Part shown: positions 60,342 to 64,000 of the stretch, in pieces | How positions within the stretch are numbered: position 1 is the stretch's first letter | Layout of the letters: each line of letters starts with the position of its first letter | Source of the DNA: Halorubrum rubrum | GTDB taxonomy: Archaea; Halobacteriota; Halobacteria; Halobacteriales; Haloferacaceae | DNA length: 64,000 nt | Direction of reading: 5' to 3' | NCBI RefSeq assembly: GCF_024494685.1 | Contig: NZ_JANHDM010000009.1 | Coordinates: forward strand, 103,157 to 167,156 | The notes under the pieces: model-generated | What the model saw: the letters and a program-made list of their open reading frames with translations, nothing else | Told to the model about the DNA's origin: nothing | Database searches by the model: none | Program-made: the position numbers and the translations under genes

Positions 60342-60457
60342 CGACGGGGTATCCCGTGGAAAAACGGGCGGTACGCCCCGTCGACGGTCGGGGGCCTTGG
60401 TCGGCGCCGGACTCCAGTTGGGGCGGCGGAGTCCGGTCCGCCGAGAATCGAGCCGAC

Positions 60458-61189
60458 TCAGTTCCGCCGCATGCCGACCACGCGCCCCGCGAACTGCATC
60501 AGGTTCGATCCCGCTCTGACCACGGCGTGTTTCGGCGGGAACCCCACGTAGTTCATCGGGTTCACCGCCGTCTGGAGCGTCCGAAAGTACTGCTGTGACC
60601 GCGGTACGCCCTGCTTCTCCCAGAGGTACGGCGTCTGTAGCTCCAGCCTGTACTGCTTGCGCCAGTAGTCGACGACCGAGTCGGCGTACGGGTGAACCAC
60701 GACGAGGTTGGGGTCGTAGTATATCGGGTAGCGGGTGAGCATTCGGTCGGCGAGCTCCTTCTCCTCGTGTCCCCACGTGATGTTCTCGTCCCACATCCCG
60801 ACCGCCTCGAACACCTCCCGCCGACAGGCCGCGTTACAGCCCCAGAAGCGAGTGACGTAGCGGGGTTCGGACCCCTGGTCGTAGTGGGCGGTGAACCGTT
60901 TGATGACGTCGTCGCGGGGGTGGACGATCCTGCCGGTTACCACGGACTCGCAGTCAAGCAGGTCCGAGACCCGTTCGAGGTAGCCGTCGGTCGGTAGCGA
61001 GTCGTCGTCGAGGAAGACGAGCTTCTCCGCGCTCGCCCGACGGATCCCCGCGTTCCGGGCCTTCGTCGCGGAGTCCTCTCTCTGAACGAGCACCTCGTAG
61101 TCGTCGAACGCCTGCGCTTCGAGGCGCGCGACGGACTCGATCTCGCCTCTCGGCTCCAGGGTGGGGACGATGACGCTAAGCTCGGGCAT
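60458..61189 (-). CDS. Family 2 glycosyltransferase, short form
   Basis: A 243-residue GT2 protein starting MPELSVIVPTLEPRGEIESV. The metal site region is KLVFLDDDSLPTDGYLERV, with FWGCNAACRREVFEAVGMWDENITWGHEEKELADRM, the conserved acceptor-site ED/E-like motif. The first 50 residues are shortened relative to classical GT2 enzymes (EDSATKARNAGIRRAS follows quickly). It may transfer a rhamnose- or galactofuranose-type sugar. It is co-directional with the other GT2 gene. Confidence 0.9.
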   Translation of the reverse strand: MPELSVIVPTLEPRGEIESVARLEAQAFDDYEVLVQREDSATKARNAGIRRASAEKLVFLDDDSLPTDGYLERVSDLLDCESVVTGRIVHPRDDVIKRFTAHYDQGSEPRYVTRFWGCNAACRREVFEAVGMWDENITWGHEEKELADRMLTRYPIYYDPNLVVVHPYADSVVDYWRKQYRLELQTPYLWEKQGVPRSQQYFRTLQTAVNPMNYVGFPPKHAVVRAGSNLMQFAGRVVGMRRN

Positions 61190-61218
61190 CGGTCTCGGTG
61201 TGATCGCGTCGGTTGCTG

Positions 61219-61694
61219 TGTCCCACGATGGGTGGCACACGGACGGAGACGGGCTTAGTTATGAGGTACAAACTCCCCCGGCGGCCGACTATCTCTCCGA
61301 CGACCGGATCTGCGTCGGCGCGGACGGGAGCGCCCTCGGGTATCCGTTGTGGACGACGTCGTGGTTCTCGAGGCGTCGGCGGACCGCGATCGCGTGGCGG
61401 TCGAGGAGGCGTCGGCGGACCGGGTCGGCGGTCAACGCGATCAGCTACTACGAGTGGAACGAGCTGCTCGAGGAGTACTTCCGCGCGTACGACGCGTTCT
61501 GTCCCGGCCCGTCCTTCACCGAACGGCTGGCGGACGTGGTCGAGGCCGAAGCGGAGGTCTTCCGGGAGCTGTTCGCGGACGTCGACACCTACCGTGCGGC
61601 GGTCCCGCGGAGTTCCGCGTGGCACGCCGACGGGATCGACCGGGAGGTCGTCGACGGCGTCGGGTCGGTCTCCGGCGGGACCGACGGGACGTGA
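61219..61694 (+). CDS. Uncertain protein of about 158 residues
   Basis: The C-terminal 90 residues look protein-like: NAISYYEWNELLEEYFRAYDAFCPGPSFTERLADVVEAEAEVFREL, with high GC3 and balanced composition. The N-terminal half is Arg/Ser-rich (SRRRRTAIAWRSRRRRRTG) around an internal 16-base duplication, and looks like a shifted frame. A frameshift near 61430 or a start within the duplication are possible. The GTG start at 61219 is a guess. No family is recognised. Confidence 0.4.
61254..61262 (-). promoter_or_regulatory. ATAACTAAG element upstream of the short GT2 gene
   Basis: The minus-strand sequence TCATAACTAAGCCCG lies about 65-73 bases upstream of the ATG at 61189. It implies a leader of about 40 bases. 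Confidence 0.35.
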
Positions 61695-61700
61695 CCGACC

Positions 61701-62318
61701 CTACCGCCGTCTCCAGCGCAGGTAGCCGTAGAGCGTCACGCCCGCGGCGAGGACGGCCGTCGCCCCGAAGCCCGGCACGACCGTCTCGGTCGTGCCGGCC
61801 TCCGACGCCACGGTGACCGTGACCCGGTCGAACCGGCTGATGTCTCGCTCCCCGCCCACGTCGTCGGAGAGTTTCGTCTCGGATCTCACGAACGAGAGGG
61901 CCGTCCAGTTCCCGCCGCTCCCGACTATCTCGACGGTCAGCGTCGCGAGGCGCGGGTCGTCGACGGTCGAGGAGCGGTACTGGTTGAACGCGACCCGACT
62001 GTTCTCCTCGTCGACGTTCACCACGGGATCGTCGAAGTCGTCGGTTCCCGACACCGAGACGACCTCCACCACGGCTGGATCGAAGGCCAGCACGACCTGG
62101 TAGCCGGAGACGTTCGTCGCGTTCGTGGCGACCGTCAGGTCGAACCGATCGCCCTCGGTGCCCTCGAGCGAGATTCTGCTCTCGTCGCCCGTGACCGAGA
62201 TCGACGCGTCGCCGGCGGCGGCGACGCCGGCGCTCGCGACGGTCGCTCCGAGGAGGAGCGCGACCGTGGCGACGACCACCGCCGGCCGTGATCCCGTGCG
62301 CCCGGCCCGCCGGGTCAT
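61701..62318 (-). CDS. Cohesin-like surface protein with PGF-CTERM-like anchor
   Basis: A 205-residue exported protein. Signal peptide about 1-35 (RRAGRTGSRPAVVVATVALLLGATVASAGVAAAG). A cohesin-type beta domain occupies about 38-165: RFDLTVATNATNVSGYQVVLAFDPAVVEVVSVSG, then SRVAFNQYRS and RLATLTVEIVGSGGNWTALSF, the classical order of a cohesin fold. It ends PGFGATAVLAAGVTLYGYLRWRRR-like: PGF, hydrophobic helix, Arg cluster, as in archaeosortase A substrates. It is coupled (ATGA) to an upstream dockerin-bearing enzyme, so it probably anchors that enzyme on the cell surface. Confidence 0.8.
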   Translation of the reverse strand: MTRRAGRTGSRPAVVVATVALLLGATVASAGVAAAGDASISVTGDESRISLEGTEGDRFDLTVATNATNVSGYQVVLAFDPAVVEVVSVSGTDDFDDPVVNVDEENSRVAFNQYRSSTVDDPRLATLTVEIVGSGGNWTALSFVRSETKLSDDVGGERDISRFDRVTVTVASEAGTTETVVPGFGATAVLAAGVTLYGYLRWRRR

Positions 62319-63658
62319 TTCGATCCTCGCTCGTTCGCGATCTCTACCACGTCCGTGACGTCTATCTCCCCGTCACGGTTGGCGTCCGCCGCGTCACGGT
62401 CGATCTCGATGTCCCGGTCGGTGAGGTACCGTTGGACGAGTTCGACGTCGTCGTCGTCCACGTCGCCGTCGCCGTCGACGTCTCCGGGGGATCGGGACGG
62501 CAGGGACGCCGAGAACCGGTCCTCGAAGTCGAGGTCGAAGGAGAAGCGGCTGTCGTCGCCGACCTCGTACTCGTCCAGGTGGGGCGAGTACGTGTGTACC
62601 TGGATACGGTCGGGAGCGTCCTCGCCACCGTCGGGCACGAAGGTGAGGAGTCGGAGTCGGCCGAAGCCGGTCCCCTCCCGTGCCTGATAGTTCGCGAGCA
62701 GCTCGTAGACGGGCAGTCCGTCCCGGTTCTCGGACGTCTGGTGGTACTCGCCGTCGTTCTCGTGATAGTGGCCGCAAAGCACCGCGAACACCTGCGCGTT
62801 CGGCTCGACGAGATCCCGCCAGACCGCCTCTCCGTGATTCCCGTCGCCGTCCGCCTCCTGGACGTAGCGGGTTCGTCCGGGGTCCGATTCCGCCCCGTCC
62901 AGTTCGTCTCCGTTCGGATCCCTCCGAGCGTCGCCGTCCGTGAGGTACGAGTGCGTCGTGAGCAGGGTCGGGCGTTCGGGGTACCGGTTGAGGACGCCCT
63001 GTGCCCACTGGAGCGTCACGTCGCGTGGTTCCCACTCCAGCGCGAGGTGGAGGAAGTCGTACCCGCCCGCGGAGAACAGTTGGTACGAGTTCGCCTCCTC
63101 GTCGCCCGGACCGGTTCCGCCGAACCAGTCGCGGCCGTCGAACCGCGACGCGCCGAAGTGCGCGGCGTAGTCGTCGAGTCCGGACCGTCGGACTCCCGTC
63201 TCGGCGTAGTCGTGGTTGCCCGGAAGCGTGCTGTAGGGGACCACCCCGTCCAGCGCCGACAGCGCGACGTCCATCCACACCCACTGCGTGGGTTCGTCGC
63301 CCTCGTCGACGACGTCGCCCTCGTGTGTGACGAAGGCCACGTTCTCCGCGTCCGCGTTCTCGACGATCCAGTCGATCTGATCGATCGCGAATCGATACCA
63401 CCGGTCGTTGATCGTGAAGTACTGCGTGTCCGGGAGCGCGACGACCGTCCACGCCCCGGACGGCACACCCGACGTCGCGTCCGACGCGCCCGCGAGGAGC
63501 GCCGCCGCGGTCGCGCCGCCGATCCGCACGAACGATCGCCGCGAGAGCCCCGTGGCGTCCGGGGGATCCGGGTCGCGATCGGAACCGTCGGGGGCGGTAG
63601 CCGCGTCGGGTACGGTAACCGCGTCGGCGCGGTCTCTCCGGGCGGAGTTGGGAAGCAT
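62315..63658 (-). CDS. Tat-exported metallophosphoesterase with C-terminal dockerin
   Basis: A 447-residue protein. The Tat motif is SRRSFVRIGG (residues 39-48) followed by a hydrophobic segment. The calcineurin-like phosphoesterase domain (about 70-370) has LPDTQY, THEGDVVDEGD, STLPGNHDY, TTHSYLTDG and LCGHYHEND, giving all metal-ligand blocks. The last 57 residues (391-447) form a type I dockerin with two calcium-binding loops, GDVDGDGDVDDDD and DANRDGEIDVTD. It is folded before export and probably docks to the cohesin protein encoded next. The start is ATG 63658; an upstream ATG at 63691 is possible. Confidence 0.88.
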   Translation of the reverse strand: MLPNSARRDRADAVTVPDAATAPDGSDRDPDPPDATGLSRRSFVRIGGATAAALLAGASDATSGVPSGAWTVVALPDTQYFTINDRWYRFAIDQIDWIVENADAENVAFVTHEGDVVDEGDEPTQWVWMDVALSALDGVVPYSTLPGNHDYAETGVRRSGLDDYAAHFGASRFDGRDWFGGTGPGDEEANSYQLFSAGGYDFLHLALEWEPRDVTLQWAQGVLNRYPERPTLLTTHSYLTDGDARRDPNGDELDGAESDPGRTRYVQEADGDGNHGEAVWRDLVEPNAQVFAVLCGHYHENDGEYHQTSENRDGLPVYELLANYQAREGTGFGRLRLLTFVPDGGEDAPDRIQVHTYSPHLDEYEVGDDSRFSFDLDFEDRFSASLPSRSPGDVDGDGDVDDDDVELVQRYLTDRDIEIDRDAADANRDGEIDVTDVVEIANERGSK

Positions 63659-63819
63659 CGAGACGTGATCTTGCGGAGGGGGACGCCTCACGGTCGGAAA
63701 GCTAGACTCCGATTTATCGGCGTCTTCCCGAGTTAATCGGCGGATACCCCCGGATCCCGGCGTTCTCCCGTCTCGAACTGGACGCCGGTGAACGAAGCCG
63801 TTTAACCCGTCGTGTTAAC
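63659..63819. other. Gap between phosphoesterase gene and IS element
   Basis: It contains the promoter of the dockerin phosphoesterase (upstream of 63658) and the presumed end of the IS element. AT-rich TTTAACCCGTCGTGTTAACTTAAG at 63801-63824 probably includes part of the element's terminal sequence. No gene is supported. Confidence 0.4.
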
Positions 63820-64000
63820 TTAAGCATGATTCCACCAGACGGTGTGGGCTTGCAACCACGTTTCCGCGGTCGATGGATCGACATGGCTGAAACAGTTTGA
63901 AAACGAAGAGGTTCGTCGTTGTACTTCTCTAAAGACACGTTCGACAGAATTTCTCAAACCGTGTTGTTCGACGCGGTAACTGTAGTTTTCGCGGCGGAGA
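63820..64000 (-). mobile_element. IS6-family transposase, C-terminal part, cut by window edge
   Basis: Only the last 59 codons are visible. They read YRVEQHGLRNSVERVFREVQ, then RRTSSFSNCFSHVDPSTAETWLQAH and TVWWNHA before the stop at 63820-63822. This is the C-terminus of the haloarchaeal ISH15/ISH29-type IS6 transposases, with the third catalytic Glu in ERVFREV. GC is visibly lower than in the neighbours. The element's end should lie in about 63780-63820. The upstream part lies beyond the window. Confidence 0.85.

Noticed and set aside
63714..63938. A 74-codon minus-strand frame at the right edge
   Set aside because: Another frame in the same place matches the IS6 transposase C-terminus, so this one is a shadow.

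Overview
The window is 64 kb of chromosome from a halophilic archaeon of the class Halobacteria, most like Halorubrum or a close relative. The evidence is high GC, strongly acidic predicted proteins, many leaderless genes with a TATA element about 25-35 bases before the start codon, and families largely confined to haloarchaea (halocyanin, HalOD1, Bat-like HTH regulators, DUF7344-type HTH, archaeal GatE). The genus is an inference from overall style; no 16S gene is present.

The left half (1-34 kb) is mostly housekeeping. It holds gatE (partial), a tRNA-Leu(GAG) gene, a DUF420 protein facing a halocyanin, purF, rqcH, elp3, gcvT, a Sec11-type signal peptidase, a NYN-domain protein, a rubrerythrin-like protein, two rhodanese sulfurtransferases, ilvD, a HxlR/DoxX/VOC group, an HtpX protease, a three-gene ABC-2 exporter operon whose first permease is fused to a PrsW-type intramembrane protease, a TumE-like toxin with an HTH partner, a DUF2797 protein, menD, grpE, surE and a hexapeptide acyltransferase.

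From 34 to 46.4 kb lies a regulator-dense island: two TrmB-type regulators, three HalOD1 proteins (a fourth lies at 50 kb), three DUF7344-like winged-helix proteins (two with C-terminal membrane hairpins), a PadR regulator and a PAS/GAF/Bat-type HTH protein. In the middle, divergent from the Bat-like gene, is a protein with class I terpene synthase motifs. A WecB-like epimerase and a family 2 glycosyltransferase also sit here.

From 46.9 to 61.2 kb is a surface-polysaccharide region: glmS-glmU for UDP-GlcNAc supply, an isolated phnM-like amidohydrolase, a polysaccharide deacetylase, an operon of a DUF1616 membrane protein, a large polytopic membrane protein and a GT4 glycosyltransferase, then a small RHH-like protein, a sulfatase-superfamily enzyme and two GT2 glycosyltransferases. 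Several of these genes share an unusual promoter element with core ATAAC.

At the right end, a translationally coupled pair encodes a Tat-exported metallophosphoesterase with a C-terminal dockerin and a cohesin-like protein with a PGF-CTERM-like anchor. This looks like a minimal two-gene cohesin-dockerin system displaying an enzyme on the cell surface. The window closes inside an IS6-type transposase. The candidates I consider most novel are the cohesin-dockerin pair and the terpene synthase-like gene with its regulators.
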